Below are positions 1-10,190 of a DNA stretch of 64,000 nucleotides, one piece after another. This stretch comes from Adiantum capillus-veneris. Lineage: Eukaryota; Streptophyta; Polypodiopsida; Polypodiales; Pteridaceae. The stretch is from positions 150,747,057 through 150,811,056 of the forward strand of contig CM043952.1 of NCBI GenBank assembly GCA_014529385.2, read 5' to 3'. A program made the position numbers and the translations under genes. The notes beneath the pieces are model-generated. The model searched no databases and was not told the origin of the DNA. It worked only from the letters and a program-made list of their open reading frames with translations. Each line of letters opens with the position of its first letter. Position 1 is the first letter of the stretch.

Positions 1-21
1 TCCTCCCATACCTCTTTGCAG

Positions 22-1013
22 GCTTATACCTCATGCTAAAGTTCGTGGTTTAAGGCCAGATGTAAGTGGCTTGAGGTCTGCATTTGCTAGAGAAGGCTAC
101 ATCAAAGAGAAGGGTGCATTTATAGTTTCATTGTCTACATGTCAAATGGAAGAAACTCTAGTCACAGGTATGCTTTCTTATTTTTACCTTTCTTCATTTC
201 TTTTGATGATCATAAGTAAACGTATGTCTTTTTTTTTGTAAGATTCTATTATTGATGGATGGGATCCAATATGGAAACAAGTCAATATAGAGTTTGAAGA
301 AGAGGTAGCTGCACATCCACAATTTGAATCCCTTGCCCACAAAATGTTCTATGTGTGGGAAGGGAATCATCGGACAGTTGCTTGGCGAGAAGCCATTAAT
401 GAAATGTACTCTACTAACAAAGAGAGGCATTGTAGAGTTTTATGTACAATAATTGATACTACAAAGGTGTCAGAGGTTGCATTGTTGACTAGTCTTCAAA
501 GAATGAACTTGTAAGTAAAATGCTAAATCAAGTGCATTGTTTGATGTATTTATATTATTTTGCCAGTTCTTTAAAAACAAATTATTTGTTTCTGTAGCAT
601 GAACACACATGCTTTGGTTACCTCTCACTTGAGAGATGAACTTGTCAATTGCTCAAATATTTGTGCGGCCGATCATGAAGATTATCTCCGTGCACTACCA
701 GAGGCAGATCAGAAACTCATTGACACTCTCCGAAAAAGAGGGACAAAAGGGGAAGAGCCTTGGCATCCTCTTACACGGAGATATCTTGCTCGTTTGTTAT
801 TTGATGTAAGTGTACTACATTCTTGAATTTAAGTATAATTTCTTTGTGATTTTAATGTTTTTATTGAATACTTATTGAAAGGTTCAAATGTCAAAGGAGC
901 TCCAAAGTAAGATAGAGAGCAAGAAAGATACTCTATCGCCACAAGCTCTGAAACAAGAAGAGAAACAAATAATCGGAGACTCATACATAAAATATGGGGA
1001 TCGTGTTGGAAAG
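22..1013 (+). other. ParB-like N-terminal half (four exons)
   Basis: Four exons join in one open frame with GT-AG borders: 22-167, 243-510, 598-805, 882-1013. The translated segment contains a hydrophobic strand (GAFIVSL), then FYVWEGNHRTVAWREAI, then a hydrophobic strand (CRVLCTIIDT) and an asparagine-containing helix (LQRMN across the 510/598 junction). That succession of strand, GNHR loop, helix, strand and N-containing helix is the usual ParB/Srx core pattern, where the GxxR loop binds or cleaves the nucleotide. The exon at 598 continues with an acidic stretch and LTRRYLARLLFD; the exon at 882 is charged and helical. No stop interrupts these four exons, so decay seems concentrated downstream. 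An alternative is an unrelated plant protein with a chance GNHR motif; I judge the ParB-like reading more likely than not. Confidence 0.5.
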
Positions 1014-2120
1014 GTATGGTTCTTTTGACTAGGTTGCATTGTTTGTCTTTAAGTGCTTTTTTTAATGAAAGTTATGTGACAAATTTTGAATATTGTTGAT
1101 CCTTGACATGGTAAAGAGTGGTTTGATAAAGTAATGAGTTTGAAATGGGGCCAAGAGAGTTGGGAGACATTAGAGAAGCTTAATTTAATTGCTCTTCACG
1201 ATGCAAAAATGAAAAATAAGATCTTATGGTTATCATTGCTGGAGTCTAGCAAGATTACATGAGTGGCTTACGGATTGACTTGAGGTGACCATAGATTCCG
1301 TAGGTAGGTAACATGAGTTTGGGTTTCTATCTTTAGTTGTTTCTTTTATAATTTATCTTTTTGTAAATTATATCACTTGATTGTTATAGTTGGTTGAAAA
1401 GAGAGGGTGCTATACAAAGAGTGCTTGATGGTGCTGAGATACTTTTGCTTGACTATGTGGATGTACCGGATGGAATCACAATTCCTCTAGCAGCTACATT
1501 GGAGCTCTACTATGGAGAGATGATAGTAGAGGCTCGTAAATTCATGTTTCCAATAGAGGTGTCTTTGGAGGGCAGAAATAGTGATGCTGAGCTGTAAGCT
1601 CTTAAGAAGATCGACTACTATTGAATGGCTTCACAAAGACTGTTATATAGGTAGTGGTCACTGAAATGTAACTTTATTTTGTAATTTGTGAGTTTCATTG
1701 TGATAATCTAAAAGTTTGCTATACATTTTTTGTTAGATACTTCTATCATTTGTTGGAGAAACAACACATTCTAGTCATTCCTTTGCTTGCTCGATCTTGG
1801 GTCTGTGTTGATAGTGAGGATAGCATGTATCCTCCCACTATGCATCATCGATCACAATGGGAGCTAGATCATTGTCCTTGGTGGATAGCCTATGGATCAA
1901 AATTATCTGTTGGGTCGTGAGAGAGAGATCCACGATGCACAGAGGACTTCAAATCCCTCTACAGCTGTTGACACATCTGATGCAAATGCAAGGAGCAAGA
2001 CCATACATGATAATAGATCCGTTCATGCACATGAGTCTCTTTAATGAGTTTGTCTATGTTTTGTGAGATATAACACAATATTTGTTGAATTTTGTGCATG
2101 GCTATTGAGCATGATTAATG

Positions 2121-2375
2121 TATTCTTGACAGCTTCGCTCCCTAAAGATACAGGGAAGCAACATGAGACAATCGTTGCAACAGAAATGACAGGTGTGAGC
2201 ATAAAAGAAAAGGTTAACTAATCTTATGACATGTGTGAGCATGTACTTTTATTGATCTCTTTGCTATGGCTCACTAATCTCTTCGCTTGGTTGTGTTCCT
2301 TGATAGCTTCTCTACCAAAACATAAGGGGAAGCAACACGAGGTAGAGGAGGAGCTTGACATGAGAGGTGTGTCCA
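2121..2375 (+). repeat. Tandemly duplicated exon-like segment
   Basis: Two similar blocks about 170 bp apart, starting near 2128 and near 2308, share ASLPK followed by GKQHE in translation, and share further words downstream (GTGTGAGCATAAA against GTGTCCATAAATAA, GCTAATC endings). They sit in the middle of the decayed ParB-methyltransferase gene. The simplest reading is an internal tandem duplication of one exon and its intron. Confidence 0.5.
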
Positions 2376-2491
2376 TAAATAATATAGTTTGCTTAACTCA
2401 CAAAGGATTGCTAATCTTGTAATTGTTTTTTTATTGCACTATGTCATGAAAATGCACCCATGGTTTGGTGATCTCATTGTTTATAACTGGC

Positions 2492-3477
2492 AGATGCTAT
2501 TGGCACACAGAGCTTGCATCATACGGTGCGATTTGTTTTCCCTAGAGAGCAGTCTGTTCTACAGGCACCGGGAGATCATAGATGTTTAGCTATATCAGGG
2601 GATTATATTACCATTGCACGTGAGTTTTGTTCTGGTGTGCAGTCATTGATATGGATGCCCCTACACGAGCATATGGTCAGAGTCCGATCTACAGATGCTG
2701 GTGGATACAGGAGTGATGGTAGGCTCGTTCCATGGGCTGCTGATTTTGTGTTTCTTGACTTGCGTTTTGGAGGTGTCCTACATTCTACACCCTCACAACC
2801 TCCAATGGGATACTTGCACCGAGGAGCATGTGAGAGCCGCCATTCATTTGACGCACAGTACATTGGCAGATTTTGGATGGCTTGTTGTTTTGGGATCTAT
2901 TGCAGGTATCAATATCTTCTATAATAAGCAAACCTTATTGTTGCTTTATTTGCATTTGAAAATCAGATTTCTATATGGTAAATGATACTCTTCATTGGAT
3001 TGAGAAGATGAGTAGAGCATCTAACATGGTTATTCATCGTCGAGTGATTGCTATTCATCATTCATCTTACGGATTTGTGGATGTGGGTAGAGATCATCAA
3101 GAGGTTGATTTTTATTTTCTTTTGTGCCTAGTGTATGTAATGATTAAACTATAACATTCTAAGTGTTTGTCATGTTTCTTTGCAGTGGGACTCCTACAGA
3201 TACCATCATGCGACACTACTTGCCAGAGTCCGCTTACATAGTCATGGATTCTGGACTTGCATGGCGAGGATGCATGCAACATAGCTCTTACTTCATTGCT
3301 AGTCTTGTTGAGCTCTTATGTAGGCCGAAGGGCCTTTGTTTGGAGTTTGGTTGTGGGACTGCTCCTGTTCTCAAAGCATGTCTCTCTTCAGGACGTGCTT
3401 GTGCAGCATTGGATAGTGATGATGCTTTGGTCTCGACATATGTGTCATCTCTACTTCATCCCCAATCCAGAGGGTAA
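2492..3477 (+). other. Amino-methyltransferase-like C-terminal half
   Basis: Around 2715-2775 one frame reads WAADFVFLDLRFGG, a candidate catalytic motif IV (families of this kind carry D/N-P-P-Y/F/W or a DLPYG-like variant; here a basic residue sits at the third position). The frame then shifts and continues as HNLQWDTCTEEHVRAAI and ADFGWLVVLGSIAG to a splice donor at 2904. Another exon (2967-3104) follows. The exon from 3187 reads LCLEFGCGTAPVLKAC then CAALDSDDALV, a good S-adenosylmethionine-binding motif I followed by the acidic end of the next strand. Motif IV before motif I is the beta-class order of DNA N6-adenine or N4-cytosine methyltransferases. The catalytic part looks inactive in this copy. 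Function is inferred, not shown. Confidence 0.45.
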
Positions 3478-3900
3478 GATAGACATGAGGCCTCAACTTC
3501 TGCAGACGTGGTGGATGAGGAGAATAGACCTCCCGCTGAGAACCCATTTGATCATTTGTGAGCATTCCATTTCTTTTGGTCATGGACATGTTATTTTTTG
3601 AGTGCCTCTCCTTACTTAAATTTTGCTTTTTCAAGCTATGTATGCTCATGGAAATATTTGACAATAGTTAGGTGGCTATTGATGCGGTTTTAAATGATTT
3701 TGAAAAATATTTTTTTGCACTATTCAAAGTCCATTTATTTGCTTTGATGTGTTCATTTTTTTCTTAATTGAAGTGCCTTGCCAGTGTACATTGAGGCTGA
3801 GGCTAAAAGGATGGTGCGAGATCCATGATACAATGTTCAAACCTCCGACAAGCCAAATAAAAGACATGCCTTTATCGATGATGAGTGCGATTCATGCTAA

Positions 3901-5199
3901 AGTATCATGTTTTGTACTTGATGAAACCAAATGTTATAGTTAATTTGTTGTTCAAAAATGATATCAGTGTTCACTAAATTATTGCTGATGACTTGAGAAT
4001 GGCAACAAATAATTTCTTCTCTTGTGATATCATGATGAGTGATTCATGCAAAAGTATCGTGTTTTGTATTTAATTTGACCAAAGTTTTACTCGCTGTGGT
4101 CTCTCTCTCTCTCTCTCTCTCTCTCCTCTCTCGCCTCTGGATATCGCTCGGTTTTTTTTTTCGCTCGATATAGTTTGCTCGGTGCTTGGTAAAACTCCAT
4201 AGTTGGAAGATGTCATTGTAGTGTTGTGAGAATGTAGAACATGTGATTGGGTTGAGTCCTACAACAACATATGCATATGATTCATTTTATGCAAAGGCCA
4301 AGGTCCCAATTTTTCCACGCACGGATCTTCCTTTTAGCTTAGGAAAAAACTATGGTATGCCTACTACTTACATACAAGGTGGAGACAATAAAGCAACAAT
4401 CAAATTCACTAAACCATAAAGAAAAGTGCTCCCCTATTGGAAGCTCCATCTCAACCCACCGTAGTCAAGTTGGGGGACTAAAATCCTAAAGATGCAAAGT
4501 AGGAGAAAAAGAAAAGAGACCCAATGCCATGATTAGAAGAGGATGAACACTAGAATTTTGCAATTTTGAGCTTTAGAAAGAAGACATAATATCACCTTAA
4601 AAACCATGAATTATGGGGACCTAGTTACAATGAATACAAATGTAGCAATGTAGATACGTAGGACTTGGAATCCATGACCCAAAATTCTTGACTTTGCACA
4701 TTATCTACCATGTTTGCATTGTATTGCACTTCTAGTGCATCTTTTTTATTGTCTCATGGTCTATTGTCCTTGTAAGCGCCAAAATTGTAATTTGACATGA
4801 TACCCAAGTCCCCCATGGTCTACAGAACTTGTCTATGAAGTTTGGTAGGATTTGGTCAAGTTTTTGCTGCCCAGGTGCCAAATGACGCTTTGTAGCCCTC
4901 TTTACCAAATCTAATAGTTTGAGACCCACAATGGAACCATAGTGGGGATTCGAGGATATGTGAGGGTCCATAGGAATTCTGGAGGTGGTGGTGAGGGGCA
5001 ATTCCATAGGCATTCTAGTGCTACTAGTGAGGGGCGAAAGGGCAATCCTGCTAGAGATCTTTTGATGTAACCTATAGATGAGCCCACTCTAATCCTGACA
5101 TTGATGCCATTCATAAATTCTTTATCTGGTTGGTTTTGTCTTATGTGTGTAACAAGTTGAGCTTCTCTTTGTTGTGTTGCCTTGTGCTTCATAATCCTT
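3901..5199. other. No recognisable gene
   Basis: AT-rich sequence without a convincing coding region. It holds a short (CT)n tract at 4100-4125. Between 4910 and 5190 a - strand frame stays open for 93 codons but matches nothing I recognise; it lies just downstream of the gypsy integrase tail and may be its degenerate 3' continuation. Confidence 0.5.
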
Positions 5200-5570
5200 A
5201 TTTGAGCTTCTTATTGAGCTTCCTCGATAACTTCTTATTTTTTCAATTTGTGCTCTCTAGTTGCATGTAATCTTCTAAAAATCTATTGGTTAATGGAAAA
5301 TGATATCTACATGATTTATAACCATTAATCCAATTGGCCATGATATCGCCATCCAAAGTGGCTAGCTTTATAGCTCCACTCGACAAAACATACTCTATAA
5401 CCAATGGTCCATTCCTTTCTTTTTGAACTTCGGGATAATCTACTTCAAGGAGTACATTAGGACTATGTCTCCTTTCCTTTCTTTAACTCCTTCAATGAGA
5501 GTCAATAAACTATTTCTGTTTTCTTTTTTGAGCATAGATGTAAGCAACGGCCACAAGTCTTTGCTCATCT
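5200..5570 (-). pseudogene. Ty3-gypsy integrase C-terminal tail (fragment)
   Basis: Read on the - strand from about 5430 down to 5235, one frame gives NGPLVIEYVLSSGAIKLATL, then DGDIMANWINGYKSCRYH, then a Leu/Asn-rich end and a stop. The same phrase (AIKLATLDG, then M.NWING, then a K/R-rich Y-H segment) occurs in the integrase tail at about 40.4-40.6 kb in this window, so it is the C-terminal part of a gypsy integrase. The upstream part (5440-5560) is recognisable only with frame changes. No LTR or other domain of this copy is visible, so it is an orphan fragment. Confidence 0.65.
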
Positions 5571-5699
5571 AGTATTTCTAAGTCTTCTTACCTCTTAAAC
5601 AGCTAATGCCCTGACCATTCACGTTGTTGCATCTCAAGTGAACCGCCCAATGCGATCCCAATATTTATTTATGCTTTAGGTATTTATTTTACCTATTTG

Positions 5700-5805
5700 T
5701 CAAATTTGGGGTAGGGAAATTTACTAAGGTGAGTATATAAGCACACGTAGCCCCCATTGTATGATCATCAATTCATTGCCAAGGTTGGTTGGTTCAACAA
5801 TCTCT

Positions 5806-5846
<41 letters not shown>

Positions 5847-5912
5847 TATTCTCCCCATTGCTTTATGCTTTTGCATGATCAAATTTGACACGGTATCACA
5901 ACCTCGTGCTCC
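5700..5912 (+). repeat. Possible degenerate copia LTR end and primer site
   Basis: A TATA-like word (GTATATAAGC, near 5733), a pyrimidine tract, and then TTTGACACGGTATCACAACC near 5886-5905. The last word resembles the common plant LTR end followed by a primer binding site related to TGGTATCAGAGC. No partner LTR is visible and the following gag-like frames are weak (a segment with TNTNYWLWK near 6510-6545 recalls copia gag). Low confidence. Confidence 0.3.
5801..5843. repeat. (CT)n microsatellite
   Basis: Nearly pure CT dinucleotide run of about 43 bp inside the possible LTR remnant. Confidence 0.95.
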
Positions 5913-7018
5913 TTGATTGTTGCGCAGGACAAGCAACCATAGAAGGAGGATCTGCTATCATTAGCAATTCAAAGTGTAGGAAGAATGGCATCATCTCTCT
6001 ACTCCCCTACTCTCTATAATGCTTCAAAACACTACTATAGTATCAATTCACCAGTGGCCACAACATTGGACTAAAGCATTTGAAAATGCTAGACTAATCT
6101 GCTCACTGACAGCCCTTTCCCCTTACAACATTTTGGAATGCTACTACTAGTAGGCACCTCCCCGACACTCTACACTGCAACAATGCCAACATTCCTCCTC
6201 TGCATTTTGAAATGCAGTGAATGGTGAAAGCCTTGGCACTGTGGTATGCCCATTGCCAGCATTTTGGAAAGTTGTGGCATTGAGAAGGAACTAGCCAACT
6301 TGGGTGTTTTGGCGAAACTATGGCAGATTTGCAAGTTGAAGTGAGGGGCTCTTTTGAGATTGTCTTGATGCACATTTTTTTTAAAATAGCCAAGAGATTT
6401 GTTTTTGGAGTAGCTTGGTGGAACTTTTCAAGCCTATTGAAGTGCGAGAAGGAAGGCGATTCAATTCCTGATCTCGTGCCTACAACATGGCCTCCCCTTG
6501 CTCAATTACCTATGACCAACACCAACTATTGGCTATGGAAAGCAAATCCATCTACCGCCAAGTTAGTGGCCTATGCATAAATAAAGCTCTCAAGAAAGCG
6601 GTTAATTTGTTTGGCTTGAGATTGTGAAGCCAAAAGCAAATATACATGTTTTCTAAAGGACAAAGGCAAATACAAGCTTAACAAGGATGACATTACCAAT
6701 GCTCAATTAGCTACTGCGGTATCCATGAGGTCCGACAACCATTGTTATACATCTGAGATGACGCTTTGTTTGACTTGTGAGTGTGAAGCCAATGGAAATA
6801 GTAGGAACTCACAAGAGGACAAAGGCAAAGGCAAGCTGGATAGAGATAACGGTGATAAAGAATTGACAGAGGAGATAGGTGTTGGGATTCATGCCAACTG
6901 GCCGGACATCCCACTTACTACTAACCCATCTACTAACTTAACCACATATACAATTATTCTTTAATACAAATAGAATAAGGAGCTGCAACAGGATAACATT
7001 GCTATGCGCTCCACCCAA

Positions 7019-7024
<6 letters not shown>
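5913..7024 (+). other. Weak retroelement debris
   Basis: Short frames only. The frame at 6320-6580 ends with a gag-like NYWLWK phrase, and 6725-6964 is hydrophilic (CECEANGNSRNSQEDKGKGK). They may be the wreck of the copia gag that would follow the primer-site-like word near 5886, but this is not demonstrable by reading. Confidence 0.25.

Positions 7025-7072
<48 letters not shown>
7025..7072. repeat. (CT)n microsatellite abutting a LINE
   Basis: A 48-bp pure CT run that ends directly where LINE homology begins (7073-7075). Confidence 0.97.
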
Positions 7073-7075
<3 letters not shown>

Positions 7076-7618
7076 TACAACGCCAATGTATCATGGCTTG
7101 GGAGAAATCCGGAGGTTCTCGCTTCAGCCATTACACCAAACACGTTGCCCCAAACTACAAATCTCTCTTCTTCTCGGAACGAGGTAACCGAACCCATTCC
7201 TACATCCTTGAGCCCATCCCGTTGAGTGCGATCCGCACCATTGCCTCCATTCGTCTTAGCTCCCATTCTCTACGCTGCGAGACAGGACGTTGGGGCACTG
7301 GCGAGGAGTGTCATCGACTTTGCACCTTATGCCCTCGTCAAGTGCGAGAGAGTGAGTACCACACACTACTTGAGTGCTCAGCTTTTGACCACATTAGGTC
7401 CTCTTTTCCCCATATATTCAGCCATGAGCTCTCCCTACATACCTTCCTCTCCCAACCACGATGTGGACTCTCTATTGCGACGCTCATTTCAGCCATTTTT
7501 GAGCATCGAGAGTCACTTATGAACTCCACTCACACCACGTGAAATGATTATTTGGTCCCATAGGTCATATTTGACCTCCCAGGACGATAATAGAACTATC
7601 TATCTATCTATCTATCTC
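7073..7618 (+). mobile_element. 5'-truncated LINE, 3' tail copy 1
   Basis: The frame at 7093-7542 gives a LINE ORF2 C-terminal region: RLSSHSLRCETGRWGTG, CTLCPRQV, then YHTLLECSAFDHIR, the familiar cysteine/histidine module after a non-LTR reverse transcriptase. It matches the second LINE (30,315-30,836) from its ACAACGCCAATGTAT start to its 3' end word (GGTCCCATAGGTCATATTT, ACCTCC, AGGACGATAATA). The copy is cut at the 5' side in the C-terminal domain, and the cut edge is a CT microsatellite. Its 3' end is not poly(A) but a (CTAT)n run at 7596-7618. Non-autonomous and dead. Confidence 0.8.
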
Positions 7619-8539
7619 TGCTCTTGCACTTGCACTCACACACGCTTCCCGTGGCACCTTGAGGAGAAGAGGAGACCTTGTGTTTTCCAGGGCTAAAACT
7701 CACTCTCTACATGTGAGCCCCCTTATTCTATTATGTACATAATTAATAAGTATAATGGGCGAGCACCTGGCCTAACCGGCCACATGGGGCTTTACCCCAA
7801 CAACAGGCATGACACACATGCTAGTGACCACAGTGGCCACAAAAACCATATTTCTAGTGAGTTGGTGGTTTTTGTAACTAGCTTCAACCAGAGAGAGGCT
7901 TGTGAGTGGCAGAAAGGGGAAAAATGAAGCTCCCTGTCGGACTATGGACAAGATGTGTTTCAAAAATCATTGTCTTGAAAGTCTAGACGTGAAGTATCCA
8001 TAGTTCACGAATGGGGATACTTAGATGTAGTGTGGTCTACAATTCAGTTTTCTACAAGGAAACCAATGCTCAAGATGGCAGTCTTCTAAGGTAAAAAGTT
8101 TAGGGTAGCAAAACCGAGGTGTACCCTATTGGTGTCCATGGTATCTTCTTCATTGACTCGGTCTCACTATTTATGTTCACTATGAACTATAAGGGTGTTA
8201 AAGTTAAGGAATCTCAAGTGAACCTCTCAATGCAATCCCAGAGAGTCCATCACAGGGTTAGTAGCCACCTACCAGACAAGGAAAGTCAGCCCAGTTTAAC
8301 TACAAAGACATCCAAGTGGAGGAGAAAACTTCTAGTTCACATTGTAGCTTTGGTAATGAACATGACAAATAATATGTGAAGGTTTGTGAAAGAATCTAGA
8401 AGTTGATAGTAGAGTTGGATGCTATAAGATGCACATTACCAAAAGCTACAAAGCTCATTAGACAAAAAAGAAAGGTAGAAGTTGAAGCAAGACAATGGAC
8501 CTAGAAGCCACCATTAGGGATGATGAGGTTTTAGTCATT
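7619..8539. other. No recognisable gene
   Basis: Mixed sequence between the LINE and the gypsy remains. A + frame at 8119-8379 is open but matches nothing I know. It may be the decayed gag side of the gypsy element that follows. Confidence 0.45.
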
Positions 8540-8870
8540 CAAGTTGATCACAAGCTAAGTAAGCACAGGGAACCGTTATCATGAGTAATACTGGATGGGA
8601 AAGTTGGAGTCAACATCCTCGGAGAGCCTTTGAGGCAAAAATTGGGGATCCACAATTTGAAAGTAGCACCATTCATAGTGAGAACAGTTGACCACATGGT
8701 GGTCAAGGCTACAAGGCTAATTGAGATCATGCAAATCAGGGTAGGGAAGGAGAAATTCAAAACTACTTTCTTAGTCCTAGATGTGCAGGAAGCGTACGGG
8801 ATTTTATACACACACCATGGCTCAGACACTGGCAATTTAGGGGTCTAGTAGGAGAATTCAAATCAAGACA
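8540..8870 (+). pseudogene. Ty3-gypsy aspartic protease remnant
   Basis: One frame reads VILDGKVGVNILGEPLRQKL (8594-8650), then APFIVR..DHMVVKATRLIEI and FKTTFLVLDVQEAYGILY. This is the retropepsin-like layout of plant gypsy polyproteins: the catalytic D-S/T-G is altered to D-G-K, followed by the distal LVLDV...AYGILLG region. A TGA interrupts the frame at about 8581. The RT of the same element follows about 0.7 kb downstream. Confidence 0.6.
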
Positions 8871-9379
8871 TATAATACAAGAAGCTAGAAAAAGGCTCTA
8901 AGACTAGAGGAGCTCTCCAAAAAATATGGAACAAAGAAAATTGAGAAGATGCTAGCCTCAATGAACATTTTTCCTTTGATAGCAATAGACCCGACTACTA
9001 ACCTGATGGATAAAGAGTAGGCTAAGAGGTAGAGGAATTAATACCTAGATTAGTTCACAGAGTCAAACATTGGGAAGAGGACAATTTAGCTGGAAGGACG
9101 GACGCTAGAACATTCAAACCAATTGGGACATGACAAGTTTGATTTGAGATGTGCAATTGAACCCAATCAGATGAATGTAGGAAGTTCAGATCAAACTACT
9201 GAAATAATAGAGATGGAGCCTGGATTATCAGAGTTAGGAAACCCTTTTAATGATTATGCAGTAGGAATTTGCACAGAAAAGGAGGTAGAATCACTGGCCA
9301 AGAGGAAGGGAGGAGGAACAAATTGGTTGATGTCACATGATAAAGAGGTGGAAGAATGGAATCTCGACACATATGAGAA

Positions 9380-10190
9380 CCCTAAGATAGTCAGATCAAC
9401 AAGAATATTAAGCGAGAGATTGAGGAAAAGATGAGAGCTCTATTTGATAAGTACAAGGATGTATTCACATGAAAACACATCGACTTGAAAGGTGTTAATC
9501 TTGAAGTATGCCAGAGCATAGGATACCACTAAAGCTCTATCCAAACTAGTTAGACTACAGAGATACAGAATGAACCCTAACTATGCTAAGAAGGTCAAGG
9601 AGGAGATTGATAACCTTTTGAAGGTAGGGTTTATCACTGTGGTTGCAAGTAGTGACTGGTTATTTACAATTGTAGTGGTTCTTAAGAAAAATGGGAAGTT
9701 TTGGGTATGTGTGCACTATAAGAAGCTGAATTCTCAAACCATTAAATACCCCTTTCCACTCCCATTTACAGACATGTTACTTGATGAGATTGTAGGCCAC
9801 GAGCTGTACAACTTCATGGATGAATATAGTGGCTACAATCAACTAAAATCACACCTGAGGATAGAGATAAAACAAAATTTATCACTAAATGGGGAGCATT
9901 CATGTATCTAGTGATGTTATTTGGACTTTGTACTGCACCAGCTATGTTTCAAAGGTGTATGATGGAGAAATTTAGAGAATTTTTGCACAAATTTCTAGCA
10001 ATATTTATGGATGATTTTACTATCTTCTCCAGTGAGGAAATGCATCTACTACTCTTACAAACGGTCTTTGAGAGATGCAATAAGAAGAGCGAGAAGAGGA
10101 TTTTCTTGAACCCATTCAAAATCAATATTCATGGTATGGAAGGGCTAGCTCTTAGGACATATTGTCTCTCAGAATGGTATTGAGATGGCT
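9380..10190 (+). pseudogene. Ty3-gypsy reverse transcriptase remnant
   Basis: The frames give MRALFDKYKDVF (9430), RYRMNPNYAKKVKEEIDNLL with KKNGKFWVCVHYKKLNSQTI (9570-9750), LYNFMDEYSGYNQLK (9807-9850), then LFGLCTAPAMFQRCMM, FMDDFTIFSS (the YxDD catalytic box as F-M-D-D, about 10,003) and LNPFK. The order is that of gypsy RT. A stop or frame change occurs near 9900 and the domain ends abruptly near 10,190, after a GHIVSQNGIEMA phrase, so RNase H and integrase are missing. Confidence 0.85.

Larger units (their letters stand above)
22..3900 (+). pseudogene. Decayed multi-exon gene: ParB-like domain plus amino-methyltransferase-like domain
   Basis: Coding pieces with plant-type splice sites run through this interval. 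The first four are phase-compatible: 22-167 (AG before, GT at 168), 243-510, 598-805 and 882-1013. Further pieces lie at about 1115-1260, 1390-1595, 1735-1919, 2492-2904, 2967-3104, 3187-3477, 3480-3550 and 3783-3900 (stop TAA 3898-3900). The first third resembles a ParB/sulfiredoxin-type fold (GNHR motif); the last third has a methyltransferase motif I and, before it, a motif IV-like site. That domain order is known from prokaryotic and phage ParB-methylase fusions (general knowledge, not searched here). The gene is broken: a stop or frameshift near 1258, a frame change near 2770, a phase mismatch into the 3187 exon, and an in-frame TGA near 3826. The start of the gene lies left of the window. 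The domain assignment is inference from motifs; the exon structure is read from the sequence. Confidence 0.55.
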
